Part shown: piece after piece, positions 6,922 to 15,766 of the stretch
Layout: each line of letters opens with the position of its first letter
How positions within the stretch are numbered: the first letter of the stretch is position 1
Assembly: GCF_000013705.1 (NCBI RefSeq)
Contig: NC_007947.1
Coordinates: 1,426,001-1,490,000, forward strand
Source: Methylobacillus flagellatus KT
GTDB lineage: Bacteria; Pseudomonadota; Gammaproteobacteria; Burkholderiales; Methylophilaceae
Direction of reading: 5' to 3'
Length of the DNA stretch: 64,000 nucleotides
Notes under the pieces: generated by a model
Told to the model about the DNA's origin: nothing
The model's input: only the letters and a program-made list of their open reading frames with translations
Database searches by the model: none
Translations under genes and position numbers: made by a program

Positions 6922-9156
6922 TTAAACAACCACGATATCTGCCGCAGTGATCGAAGTGACGCCTGTCAGGATCGCGATATCCACCGCTGTGCTTCCGCCA
7001 TTGCCGTCTGCGTAATACTGCAGGGTATTGGTGGAAGTGTTGAACACCAGGTAGTCATCTGCATCGAGCGGGCCCGAACCGACCACCAGGTTGCCGGCAT
7101 TGAAGCCGACCAACGAGGCGAACTGGTCCGTATTGAGCTCGATCTTGTCGACGCCGCTGGCGAAGTCGGTGATGGTATCGGTGTCAGCGTTAGTGAGATC
7201 AACCCCGACGTTTTCATACCATTGCACTTCGTCGTCATCGCCGGTCACGGTTTGCGTCCAAATCTTGCCAAAGACAAAGGTATCGGAACCAGAACCGCCG
7301 GTCAGGGTATCGTGCCCGCCGTTGCTGATGAAGCGGTCATCCTGAGTCGTGCCGATGAAGGTCTGGGTGTTGCCGTTGCCTTCAAAGGTCAGGCCGTTGG
7401 CTGTCACGCCGGAAGCATCCACTACGACATTGTTGATGGTGCCGCCATTGTTGCCCCTAGCATTGGAGAGGTCTGCGACAGTACCGCCAGCATTGAAGAA
7501 ATAGTGGTCATTCAGCAATTGCAGGGCTGTGTTTTCCACGTTCAAGCGACCCACGGTGCCGCCTACCTGCACCACTTCCATTTCCTGGAAGTTGGCATCG
7601 TTGAGCACGATAGTGCCTGCAGCCTGGGTGTTGGCGCCGATGCCAGTGGTGATGCGCAGGGTATCGGTACCTTCACCGCCGACGATCACGTCATGCTTCT
7701 CGCCAGTGGCGATCCACTCGGGGTTGCCATCATCAGCCTTGGAAGTAGTGCCTTGTACGCCGCTGCCGAAGCCACCGATCAGGAAGATGTCGTCGCCTTC
7801 ACCACCGTCAAGGTAATCCGCACCGCCGTGACCAACCAGCAAGTCGTTACCGCCATTGCCGTAGACCACATCATCGCCCAGGCGAGCAGTGACGTAATCC
7901 ACGCCATCGCTACCCAGCACGATTTCGCGGGCACCGTCGGTTTCATTGGCACCGTCGATACGGACATAGCTGCCAGCCTCGCCCTCGGTGGCATCGTAAA
8001 TGATGTCCACGTTGTGGAAGAGCTCGGCGACGGAGTAGTCGTCTACTTCAAATACAGCGGCATCGTATTCGACCTCATCAGCCCCTTCAACATCGGGCTC
8101 GAATTCCTCTTCCTCGAATTCCAGCTTGATGGTGACGGATTCGGTAGGACCGCCAGCGACGCCGTAGATATGAGTGCCGGGATTGAGGAAGCCAAGGCTG
8201 AGGGATTCACCGTTGTTTTCAAGCTGTTCGGCGGAGAGGGTGATGTTGACGCCGCTGGCTAACTCAATACGCTCAATGCCTGTGAAGTATAGTGATTCTG
8301 AAAAATCACCAGATTGAGTAAACTCAAGCGTATCAACGGCGTTGTAACCAGCGATGGTAGTAGCATAAGTGCTGATTGCGTCGGAGCCAGGGCGAGTCTG
8401 AATATTGAGGCGAACATCAGTCTCAATTTCTTCAGACATTTCCTGATCTTCGATTTCAACCCACTCACCGGTGACAGTGTCGAAGACAAAAAGCTCTTCC
8501 TCCTCTTCACCTTCTTCCTCTTCTTCTTCGCCTTCAACTTCAGTGATGTCGATATAGCGCGCAGGATTGCCAGAATTATCAAGATTTGAAACACCGCCTT
8601 GAATAATGGTCAAGCCTTCAAATTCATCGCTAATACGAAAGGTATCGTTACCGCTACCCCCGATCAAGACATCGTCAGGAGCAACTAAATAGACATTACC
8701 ATCGATTGTCTCATCACCTGCAGTACTGCCGCCGCCTTCGATGTAATCAGTACCTTCACCTCCAGACAGCAAATCATCGCCATCTCCAGCAAAAATAACA
8801 TCATTGCCGTCGCCACCAAAAATAGTATCATTGCCAGCACCTGCATAAATGTTGTCATTACCGCTCCCACCAAACACAACATTATTGCCATCTCCTGCAT
8901 CGATAACATCATTACCATCGCCACCAAAGATGATGTCATTGCCATCACCGCCAATGATAAAATCATCACCATTTCCGCCGAAAATGATGTCGTTGCCATT
9001 GCCACCAAAAATAGTGTCATTTCCATCACCAGCAATAATGATGTCATTGCCGGAATCACCATCGATAAAATTATCTAGGTTATTGCCGATAATAATGTCT
9101 GAATCGCTAGTACCGGTATAAGAAGTCTCGCTAGAGTTAAAAATCTTTATAGCCAT
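6922..9156 (-). CDS. RTX (Ca2+-binding nonapeptide) protein, probable type I secretion substrate
   Basis: 744 residues, strongly acidic, with almost no Cys and no Sec signal peptide. Glycine/aspartate nonapeptides (GGxGxDxIx) form a long block at residues 33-140, with further blocks at about 164-172, 415-460 and 613-628. A run of Glu interrupts the protein at 206-221 and a second acidic patch lies at 346-372. The last 90 residues (DTITDFxxGxDKIEL through the hydrophobic end DIVVV) look like the C-terminal secretion region of serralysin or S-layer type substrates. Most RTX proteins carry repeats near the C-terminus, so the N-terminal block is unusual. No enzymatic domain is recognised; a surface-layer or adhesin role is my guess. 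GGAGG at 9170-9166 sits 9 nt before the ATG. Its position directly upstream of the transporter genes supports export by them. Confidence 0.9.
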   Translation of the reverse strand: MAIKIFNSSETSYTGTSDSDIIIGNNLDNFIDGDSGNDIIIAGDGNDTIFGGNGNDIIFGGNGDDFIIGGDGNDIIFGGDGNDVIDAGDGNNVVFGGSGNDNIYAGAGNDTIFGGDGNDVIFAGDGDDLLSGGEGTDYIEGGGSTAGDETIDGNVYLVAPDDVLIGGSGNDTFRISDEFEGLTIIQGGVSNLDNSGNPARYIDITEVEGEEEEEEGEEEEELFVFDTVTGEWVEIEDQEMSEEIETDVRLNIQTRPGSDAISTYATTIAGYNAVDTLEFTQSGDFSESLYFTGIERIELASGVNITLSAEQLENNGESLSLGFLNPGTHIYGVAGGPTESVTIKLEFEEEEFEPDVEGADEVEYDAAVFEVDDYSVAELFHNVDIIYDATEGEAGSYVRIDGANETDGAREIVLGSDGVDYVTARLGDDVVYGNGGNDLLVGHGGADYLDGGEGDDIFLIGGFGSGVQGTTSKADDGNPEWIATGEKHDVIVGGEGTDTLRITTGIGANTQAAGTIVLNDANFQEMEVVQVGGTVGRLNVENTALQLLNDHYFFNAGGTVADLSNARGNNGGTINNVVVDASGVTANGLTFEGNGNTQTFIGTTQDDRFISNGGHDTLTGGSGSDTFVFGKIWTQTVTGDDDEVQWYENVGVDLTNADTDTITDFASGVDKIELNTDQFASLVGFNAGNLVVGSGPLDADDYLVFNTSTNTLQYYADGNGGSTAVDIAILTGVTSITAADIVVV

Positions 9157-9203
9157 TTTCTATAACCTCCAAAATTATTTACAAACTCACTAAATTAGCT
9201 CGC

Positions 9204-9230
9204 AGGTAGAGGCCAGAAAGGTCTCTACCT
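9204..9230 (-). terminator. Stem-loop between secreted-protein gene and RTX gene
   Basis: AGGTAGAGGCC (9204-9214) pairs with GGTCTCTACCT (9220-9230) across loop AGAAA: 11 bp with one G-U pair. It lies 16 nt after the upstream gene's stop and about 48 nt before the RTX start. There is no good T run on the minus strand, so it may be an mRNA stability or attenuation structure. Confidence 0.45.
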
Positions 9231-9245
9231 TTACACTAACTAGAA

Positions 9246-10196
9246 TTAATAAGGATCAGTATGAGCTGGAGTAATTGAGCCGCCAGGGGGAACGAAGCCA
9301 CGTACTTTTACTTCGATGAATGGATTGTCTGTTATTCCATCCCCCGAGAGTTCTTGGAATGTTTGACGAAGGCGGATGGCTTCATCATGCTCACTCGTAC
9401 TCGGCGCAGCAGATGAGCATGTTGTTTTTACATATACCATGCCTGATGCTGCCACTGAACTACCATCATCATCCAGAAAATTCACATCGGTAGTGAATTC
9501 AACCCAGTTGGGATGAATATCTGCAAGTTGCTGGGTGGGAGATGCCGTACCTGGATATGAGTTCAATCCATTGATTGATGGATAGGATCCTAAGCCTGTG
9601 AGAGGCTGTGCAGCATAGCTTGAGCTACGGTGCTGAACAGACGTATATGCTCTTCCTATTCTGTATACAGGGTCAGAAACAACGGGAATGGTTGAGTAAG
9701 CAACATCAACCGGTAACCCTGCAAATCCACCACGTGCAATACCATTGACTTCAAAGTATTGGTTGCCAGATGCGATAGTGTTGTAGTCAGTACTATTGTT
9801 AACCACTTTTGCACCATAAATGCACTCATAGGTTGAGCCTGTTTGTCTACGCCAAACATATTCTGTCACTGTACCTACAGTTTTGTTGGTATTTCCTGTG
9901 TATATGTTATTCATTACAACAGGGCGGGATGCTGATGCAACAAAACTAAATCCAGTTTCCGGCGCAGCAATTTCGCTGCTAGGGAAGACAGCGCAAGTGT
10001 TATTGGCAGAGGGTGTTGGCTTTGTCGTAATTCCTGAACCGAAATTACCGGTTGTATTACAAAGCGTGTAGGCACTTGTTCCACCAGAAACGGGAAAACC
10101 CGTGGTAGGAAGATTGACGAAGCCAGTCGCATAAGATTGCATGCTAATTGCGCTTAAGGCGCTTAATACAGCAAGTTTCAATGTCACTTGTTTCAT
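9246..10196 (-). CDS. Secreted protein of unknown family
   Basis: 316 residues from the ATG at 10196, which has AGGAG 7 nt upstream; an upstream in-frame extension to 10253 lacks such a site. The protein begins with a typical Sec signal peptide (MKQ start, hydrophobic to about residue 18, SYA cleavage near 23). The mature part is Ser/Thr/Gly/Asn/Tyr rich with Cys at 46, 68, 125 and one near 265, probably disulphide-bonded. The C-terminal part contains a FVPPGGSITPAH segment. Residues 24-115 align with the truncated protein at 1-391, so two paralogues bracket the secretion genes. I recognise no family. It is an exported or surface protein of the island, possibly acting together with the RTX protein. 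Confidence 0.85.
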   Translation of the reverse strand: MKQVTLKLAVLSALSAISMQSYATGFVNLPTTGFPVSGGTSAYTLCNTTGNFGSGITTKPTPSANNTCAVFPSSEIAAPETGFSFVASASRPVVMNNIYTGNTNKTVGTVTEYVWRRQTGSTYECIYGAKVVNNSTDYNTIASGNQYFEVNGIARGGFAGLPVDVAYSTIPVVSDPVYRIGRAYTSVQHRSSSYAAQPLTGLGSYPSINGLNSYPGTASPTQQLADIHPNWVEFTTDVNFLDDDGSSVAASGMVYVKTTCSSAAPSTSEHDEAIRLRQTFQELSGDGITDNPFIEVKVRGFVPPGGSITPAHTDPY

Positions 10197-10337
10197 GCTT
10201 ATTCTCCTTTGTATTACAATAAGCAGGCATTTGTGGCTGCCTGACGACACCAATTCACCCGAATCTGTTCAAGTTCTTTGCGAGTCCTTTAGCTGATTCT
10301 GGTTGAATGCTTGAGTTAGGTAGACCACAAATGCTCC

Positions 10338-13300
10338 TTATTTTCTGGGGTCAAACTCATAACTTAAACTGATCCAAAATGCTCTTGGAGCTCCAGGCGC
10401 CAAGAAGTTGGTGGTAAGCCAATCATTGGAGTTGTGGTTATAACCATCAGGGCCGATTGCACCATAGACCGATGGGGAAAATGGATTTCTCCCCAAACTG
10501 CCAGCGTTGAAATATTCTTTATCCAAGATATTGTTCACCCTCAAACCCAGTGTCCATTCGGAATTGAGCTTGTAGCTGGTTTGCAAGTTAAAAGTTATGT
10601 ACCCCGCTACCGTGCCTGCTGAAGTAGTAGGGCTGCGCGCAATCTGACGTACTGCACCTGTCGCAGTATCTTCATAGCTGTCTATCAAGGTTACGCCTGC
10701 TCTATGTTTATTGTTTTCATTGCCTCGAACATAGGCCATGGAGTGGCCGATAGCAGTTAAGCCAATCTGCCAGTTTGAGGTAATTGCGTAACTTAATGTT
10801 GCATTGAGATTGTGGAGTGGTACACCAGGCATACGGTCACCCGGAGTGACCTGAATGCGGCGGCCGAATTGATTATTGCCGATGACATTTTCAACTGAAC
10901 TGCTATTGTCATTTGCCGCCATCCAGAAGGTGTCTTGGAAAGTGGCATCAGTAAGAGCATAGTTGAGACGTAGTTTTAATTTATCAAAAGTGGCAGTAAT
11001 TCCCGCTTCTATGCCTTGCCTTCTGGTATTTCCTATCGTGTCAAAAAAGCTTCGGTTACCTGGAAAAGTGACCATGTAAATATCGTCTTTTAAATCTGTA
11101 CGATATGCGCCTAAATTCCATTCAATATTTTCATTCAACTTGCCTCGCAAGCCGATATCAAAAGTTTGTGCTTTGATCTGAGGTAAATAGGGGTCGCCAG
11201 ATAATGTGGTTGGCAGTGAGCATGAACGATTTTGGGCTAAACTACGCTCAAGGTACTTTCCCGGGCCAATTTGAACTGGTGTGTCGTCAAACGCACAACC
11301 TAATTCAATCACTGATGGGACGCGAGTGCCTTGTGACCAGCTGCCATAGATATTGAGATTATCTTTGGCTTGCCAGCTTATTCCCAGAGACGGGTTAAGT
11401 GAGTAATAAGAAAACTTTTCTTTTTCGGGATCATTGAGTATACCGGAAGCGTCCGGAGTGATATATCCAGTGGTGGGGCAAACGCCATTTCTGCATACCC
11501 CATAATCATCCGGGAAAGCTTCAAGATCGGAAAGGTCATATACGTTATAACCAAAAGTACGCGAAGCAATTTTGTTTTTTCCTTTTGTCGCGTTATAACG
11601 TGCAGAGCCGGTGATGTGAAAGGTTTCTATAGGGCTCCATGTCTCACTGAAATAAATACTCTTGGTGACTTGTCTGCCACTAAAGTTATTATTGCTGATC
11701 GATTGATCAGCTGCGGCATATTGATCACGGATTGCATCTGGCGCTAGATAAGCATCGCGTTCGGCATCAAACAAACCAAGCATTTGGCTGCTTTTGTACC
11801 TTGCTGAAGGCATATCAACCGAGGCCCCCACCATGAACTTATGCTTTTCAAAATTCCAGTTGAACTGGATGGATGCGCCTTCAGTGACTTGGGTGATGTT
11901 GGTATCTGTCAATATGGAAGTGGGTGTGCCTTCCACCACGCCAGGTGCGGTTCCTCCCGGCTGAGCCGCCCCATCCACGAATGTAGGGTCTGTAGTATTG
12001 CCATATGGCACTTCCAATGGGTCTCGCCCGGTGAGGTCGGTGCCGTCCGCCCCCCATTTCCACTCTGCGCAAGTCGAAGCATTATTCGGGAATACAGGTA
12101 CTACTACGTGTTTGACGCCATCGTCCGTGTAGTAGTAAAAGTTCGACATGGCAATACCGGCTTGAGAAAAAGCATCGCCGACGAATTCGCGGTATTGGAG
12201 TAGAACTGATGGATCATAAACCCACCCTGGTTCAAATCCACTGCCAACAGTGGGCTCCCCCATTGAAGTATCCGGAGGGGCGCCATTTTGGGCCATATAG
12301 AGCAGCCGTGCCCGGTAATTTTGAAAGGGACCATAAAAATTCCTTTGCGCGCCGGCAATGAATGCTGCCGCTTCTTCTGGCAACGGTTTGTTGAATGACT
12401 CTTCAGGAGGATTTCCGGAAATGAAATCCCAGAACTGTTGATTTGCTGCCATATCACCAAGATCGGACGGATTGCCCAAGTCAATGAGGTAGTAATCGGG
12501 CAAGCCATAATCATTGGTACTGTCAAACAGGCAGGTAAATTGCTCGCCTGGGCGTAGATTTCTTTTAACTGTTTGTGTGCCATGTTGCGTATATACATCA
12601 GCTCCCAGGGATTTTCTTTTACTATTTCGTCGATAAGCTTGTGCTGTAATTGTGAAGTTATCATTGACGAAATAACTGCCTGAGAGTTGGAACTGCCATA
12701 GACGGTTATCGGTGGTATCAGGAGAGGTAAAGACTCCATTTCTATCCTGTTTATACATCTCATTTGGCATCAGGCCGTTGCCGATCAGGTCGTTCCAGAC
12801 CACAAGGGAACTAAGGTTTAGGTCTAGCTTGTCGGTGCGGTAACTACCCTTGCCAAAAACCTGATTAACCTTGCTGGGAGAGTTCTCACGCCAGCCATCC
12901 TCGAGGAAGATATTCGCTGCAGCAAAACCTGCCACAGTGCCATTGTTCCAACCACCTTCGGCTTGAAGTTGGCGCCTACCAAATGAACCAGTCAATATTT
13001 CTGCATTGACTTCGGTATTGTTGAAACCATCCTTGGTTTTCATGGAGAGGGCACCGCCCAGGGTGCCTAAGCCGAAGATGGGATTGGAGCCGGGAAAGAC
13101 GTCGAAGCTCGCTAGCGCATTCAGGGGAATCATGTCCCAGTTCACGACGTCACCGAAAGGTTCATTCACGCGGATGCCGTCAAAGAAGACTGACAAGCCT
13201 TGTGGCGTCCCGATCTGGGGACCTGCTGTAAAACCTCGGTACTGGACGTCCATCTGGAACGGGTTGCCTTGGTAGTCGTTGACGTTGACCGATTGCAGTT

Positions 13301-13904
13301 TGGAGTTCATTAGGTCAGTCAAACTTAAGGCATGGGCTTCTTTGATATCTTTGGCTGTGAGGCTCTGGACGTTGCCGGGAATTTCTTCTTTAGTTAATCC
13401 TAATCCAGGTAAAGGGCCGATTTCATAAAAACGCTTGGCACGTACTTCCACGGCATCTACTTGCTGGAAGTCGATCGCGGATTTTTCTGCTGCAGGCTTG
13501 ATGACGGCATTGTCTTTATCAATCGTGGATTCCAGCCCACTGCCTGCGAGCAGCAATCTGAGAGCTTCGTCCGCTTTCATTCGGCCTTTGACGGCTGGAG
13601 CGGTCTTTCCTGTGGCGAGCTTGCTGTCGAAAGCGACACTAATGCCTGTGGTGCGTGCGAGTTGCTTGAGTGCTGCATCCAGCGGCTGGCTGGGGATATC
13701 GATGTTGCTGGGCGCGAACGAGCCTGTGCTTTCATTGCTGTTGGGCAATGTTGTGTCGAGCTCGGCTGCATGTGGCTGAAACGGCATGATTCCGACCATT
13801 GCCGTCAGCAGTACAGCGCTTTTATGGCTATAAACGCGGTGCAATGCATGTGATAGCTTCTTGAATTGTAGTTGTTCATGAAAAGTTCTCCCTCTCTTGC
13901 TCAT
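10338..13904 (-). CDS. TonB-dependent receptor with N-terminal signalling (STN) domain, FecA-type transducer
   Basis: 1188 residues from the ATG at 13904, chosen because GGAG (13914-13911) lies 6 nt upstream; the in-frame ATG at 13916 has no such site. After a long signal sequence (about 24-46) come an STN domain (about 65-138, IDIPSQPLDAALKQLA), a TonB box-like VDAVEV (about 149-154), a plug domain (about 165-290) and a very long beta-barrel ending in the aromatic-type C-terminus YEFDPRK. Usual FecA-type receptors have 700-850 residues; the extra length lies in long loops around 430-640. STN domains signal to an anti-sigma factor such as the FecR encoded upstream. The ligand cannot be read from the sequence. 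Confidence 0.92.
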   Translation of the reverse strand: MSKRGRTFHEQLQFKKLSHALHRVYSHKSAVLLTAMVGIMPFQPHAAELDTTLPNSNESTGSFAPSNIDIPSQPLDAALKQLARTTGISVAFDSKLATGKTAPAVKGRMKADEALRLLLAGSGLESTIDKDNAVIKPAAEKSAIDFQQVDAVEVRAKRFYEIGPLPGLGLTKEEIPGNVQSLTAKDIKEAHALSLTDLMNSKLQSVNVNDYQGNPFQMDVQYRGFTAGPQIGTPQGLSVFFDGIRVNEPFGDVVNWDMIPLNALASFDVFPGSNPIFGLGTLGGALSMKTKDGFNNTEVNAEILTGSFGRRQLQAEGGWNNGTVAGFAAANIFLEDGWRENSPSKVNQVFGKGSYRTDKLDLNLSSLVVWNDLIGNGLMPNEMYKQDRNGVFTSPDTTDNRLWQFQLSGSYFVNDNFTITAQAYRRNSKRKSLGADVYTQHGTQTVKRNLRPGEQFTCLFDSTNDYGLPDYYLIDLGNPSDLGDMAANQQFWDFISGNPPEESFNKPLPEEAAAFIAGAQRNFYGPFQNYRARLLYMAQNGAPPDTSMGEPTVGSGFEPGWVYDPSVLLQYREFVGDAFSQAGIAMSNFYYYTDDGVKHVVVPVFPNNASTCAEWKWGADGTDLTGRDPLEVPYGNTTDPTFVDGAAQPGGTAPGVVEGTPTSILTDTNITQVTEGASIQFNWNFEKHKFMVGASVDMPSARYKSSQMLGLFDAERDAYLAPDAIRDQYAAADQSISNNNFSGRQVTKSIYFSETWSPIETFHITGSARYNATKGKNKIASRTFGYNVYDLSDLEAFPDDYGVCRNGVCPTTGYITPDASGILNDPEKEKFSYYSLNPSLGISWQAKDNLNIYGSWSQGTRVPSVIELGCAFDDTPVQIGPGKYLERSLAQNRSCSLPTTLSGDPYLPQIKAQTFDIGLRGKLNENIEWNLGAYRTDLKDDIYMVTFPGNRSFFDTIGNTRRQGIEAGITATFDKLKLRLNYALTDATFQDTFWMAANDNSSSVENVIGNNQFGRRIQVTPGDRMPGVPLHNLNATLSYAITSNWQIGLTAIGHSMAYVRGNENNKHRAGVTLIDSYEDTATGAVRQIARSPTTSAGTVAGYITFNLQTSYKLNSEWTLGLRVNNILDKEYFNAGSLGRNPFSPSVYGAIGPDGYNHNSNDWLTTNFLAPGAPRAFWISLSYEFDPRK

Positions 13905-14368
13905 CCCTTGCTCCATATGTGTATGTTTAATAATTTTTTATTCTTGTTTTTGTGATCGAATTTCTCGGCATTGAAGGCACGGCCTGACGCCAGGCGGATT
14001 TCTTCAAGTCGGATGAAGAGTGCAAGATTCGCCCTTCATGTTTGTTTAACCGTTGAGTTTGAGAAACCCTGACGGCATTTTTTTGAGAAAAACTGAAAAT
14101 TGATTGCGGCGATTAATTATCTATTTAAAACAATAAGTTAATCGTAAGGGGGATTTTCCTGACTTTTTTGGGATTTTTGGAAGGGGGATTGGGAGTGTAA
14201 AAAACTGGTTTTATTTAGCAGCCGGCAGTGCGGCAAGAGGGATGTCGATTGAGGCGGCAGAGTTAGTATGAAAACCTTGCTATGTCGGGCTATAACCAGA
14301 CATGAATAGGAATTCGCTTGGTTTTTTTAGCTTTCCAGCTAAACCTTGGTTGGAATATTGCCGTTTGC
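13905..14368. other. Long leader or promoter region of the TonB receptor gene
   Basis: 464 bp, A+T rich, without a convincing longer gene on either strand. It contains an inverted repeat CGATTAA (14110-14116) / TTAATCG (14138-14144) that could be an operator, and a small hairpin (TTTAGCT-TTCC-AGCTAAA) near 14327-14344. The receptor's promoter is expected here, probably of the ECF (FecI) type, but I cannot point to it securely. No clear Fur box was found. Confidence 0.45.
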
Positions 14369-14461
14369 CTACAAGGAAAACGAGAGGGTGCCGAGCAATA
14401 TGATGAAGAGCAGTGCGGTCAATGCGATCACCATACGGTACATGAGCTTGAAGATATCCAA
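14369..14461 (-). CDS. Candidate very small membrane peptide (30 aa)
   Basis: A 30-codon frame starts at TTG (14461) with AGGAG ending 7 nt upstream and stops at TAG (14369-14371). The peptide begins MDIFKLMYRM and continues with about 18 hydrophobic residues (VIALTALLFIILLG), a single membrane helix with a positively charged start. Ribosome site, spacing and composition are those of real small membrane proteins, but I know no homologue. It lies between fecR and the receptor gene on the same strand, so it could be part of that regulon. An ATG seven codons in (14443) is a weaker alternative start. Confidence 0.5.
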   Translation of the reverse strand: MDIFKLMYRMVIALTALLFIILLGTLSFSL

Positions 14462-14673
14462 TTTAATTCTCCTGAAAAATCGGTCTTACTACCGATATAA
14501 CCGCCAGGGAAACAAAACCCTGATGTCTGTGATGAAAATTCGGGAATATTTTTATGGCGACTTGAAAGTAGGAAGGGGCAGGTACCAATACATTCTCCGC
14601 TCATGCGTGATGATTTGTTCCGACCTATATCTTGCAAACGAGCGATGCCTGTATGAAACAGTGTCGCAAGATG
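14462..14673. other. Spacer downstream of fecR
   Basis: 212 bp between the fecR stop and the small ORF, holding the small ORF's ribosome binding site. I see no gene, clear terminator or confident promoter in it. Confidence 0.4.
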
Positions 14674-15720
14674 CTATTGCTTACGGGAGGCTTGGGTTTT
14701 CTTTGGCGTCAGGAGGGTCATGTCGCCCTCCGTGGTGACCTTGACCGGAGCGATGACAGGCAACTCTTTGATGAAGCGCTCTACATATTTAGACTGGATG
14801 ACGGCAGTGATGCTGACGTCCTGTTGGGCGGCGAACTCGGCGCTGACCGGCAAAGTACGGTAGCGGGAAAGGGTTTCCGCGATTTCCTCCAGGCCGGCCT
14901 GGTCGAAGGTGATGGTGCCGTACTCAAAGCTGAAGGCATCCTCCGCTGAGCGTTGCAGGCGCTTGGCCTCGCCGTTGAGGTTGATTTCCGCCACTTCATT
15001 GTCTCGCAGCGTCAAGACGTGCTCGGCATAGCGGTTGGGGGCGGTTTTTTCTGTGGTCAGATATTGCTGAGGCTCGATCCGCACCACGCCATGGTCGACG
15101 CTGATCCGCACTTTGCTGCTGAATCTGTTGACGGCAAACCGGGTGCCCAGCACGGTGATCCGGGCAAGACCGCTATCGACGACGAAGGGCCGGTCGGGAT
15201 TTTTTGCGATATCGAAACTGGCTTCGCCGCGTTTCAGGATGACGCGGCGTTCTTTGCGGGTGTAAGTGACTTCAATATCGCTATTGGCATTGACCATGAG
15301 CTTGGTGCCGTCTTCCAGTACCTGGGAGCGGATCTGGCCGATTTCGGTACTGGCCGCCATGTGCATGGTAGGTTCGTTCTGCCATGACTCGTAACCGTAA
15401 TAGCTGGTGATGCCGAGTGCGGCAAAGAACATGACGCTGAGGGTGCGGGTGATGACGGTGCGTATTTTTTTGCTGCGATCGGTCTTCTCGATGAAGATCT
15501 TTTGCTGCATGGCGCTTTCAAGATGCAGCAAGCGGTCGGAGGAATCCAGGTCCTCCCATAGGGCGCATACTTCCTGATAGGCACGTTGGTGCGCAGGGTG
15601 GGAAAGCAGCCATTCCTCAAAACGGCTGCGCTCGGGATGCTCGGTATCGGCATCCTGCATGATGACAAACCACTTGATGGCGGCTTGGCGTGCGCTCCGT
15701 TGTGCAGGGCTATGGCTCAT
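14674..15720 (-). CDS. fecR: FecR-family anti-sigma/sigma regulator
   Basis: 348 residues from the ATG at 15720; a TTG nine codons upstream (15747) is possible. The N-terminal domain (about 10-60, AIKWFVIMQD then FEEWLLSHPAHQRAYQEV) is the FecR cytoplasmic sigma-binding domain, which is followed by one membrane helix (about 88-107). The periplasmic FecR domain (IGQIRSQVLEDGTKLMVNANSDIEV, VDSGLARITVLGTRFAV) and a C-terminal secretin/TonB-like region follow. FecR proteins relay occupancy of an STN-containing TonB receptor to an ECF sigma factor. It sits between the sigma gene and the receptor gene on the same strand, the classic order. Confidence 0.92.
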   Translation of the reverse strand: MSHSPAQRSARQAAIKWFVIMQDADTEHPERSRFEEWLLSHPAHQRAYQEVCALWEDLDSSDRLLHLESAMQQKIFIEKTDRSKKIRTVITRTLSVMFFAALGITSYYGYESWQNEPTMHMAASTEIGQIRSQVLEDGTKLMVNANSDIEVTYTRKERRVILKRGEASFDIAKNPDRPFVVDSGLARITVLGTRFAVNRFSSKVRISVDHGVVRIEPQQYLTTEKTAPNRYAEHVLTLRDNEVAEINLNGEAKRLQRSAEDAFSFEYGTITFDQAGLEEIAETLSRYRTLPVSAEFAAQQDVSITAVIQSKYVERFIKELPVIAPVKVTTEGDMTLLTPKKTQASRKQ

Positions 15721-15766
15721 TTTCTTGGTTGGCGGCAGCGCCTGCAAAGGCGCTACCCGGACATGG

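Noticed and set aside
7222-8262. Plus-strand open frame of 346 codons
   Set aside because: It is antisense to the RTX gene; the open frame follows from the regular Gly/Asp codons of the repeats.
8720-9060. Short tandem DNA repeats resembling a repeat array
   Set aside because: They are the coding repeats of the RTX nonapeptides, with degenerate codons and no unique spacers; not CRISPR.
14110-14144. Possible Fur box before the TonB receptor
   Set aside because: The inverted repeat CGATTAA/TTAATCG does not match the GATAATnATTATC-type pattern well enough to call Fur control.
14346-14738. Plus-strand frame of 130 codons downstream of fecR
   Set aside because: Composition is not protein-like, there is no ribosome site, and it overlaps both the minus-strand small membrane ORF and the end of fecR.
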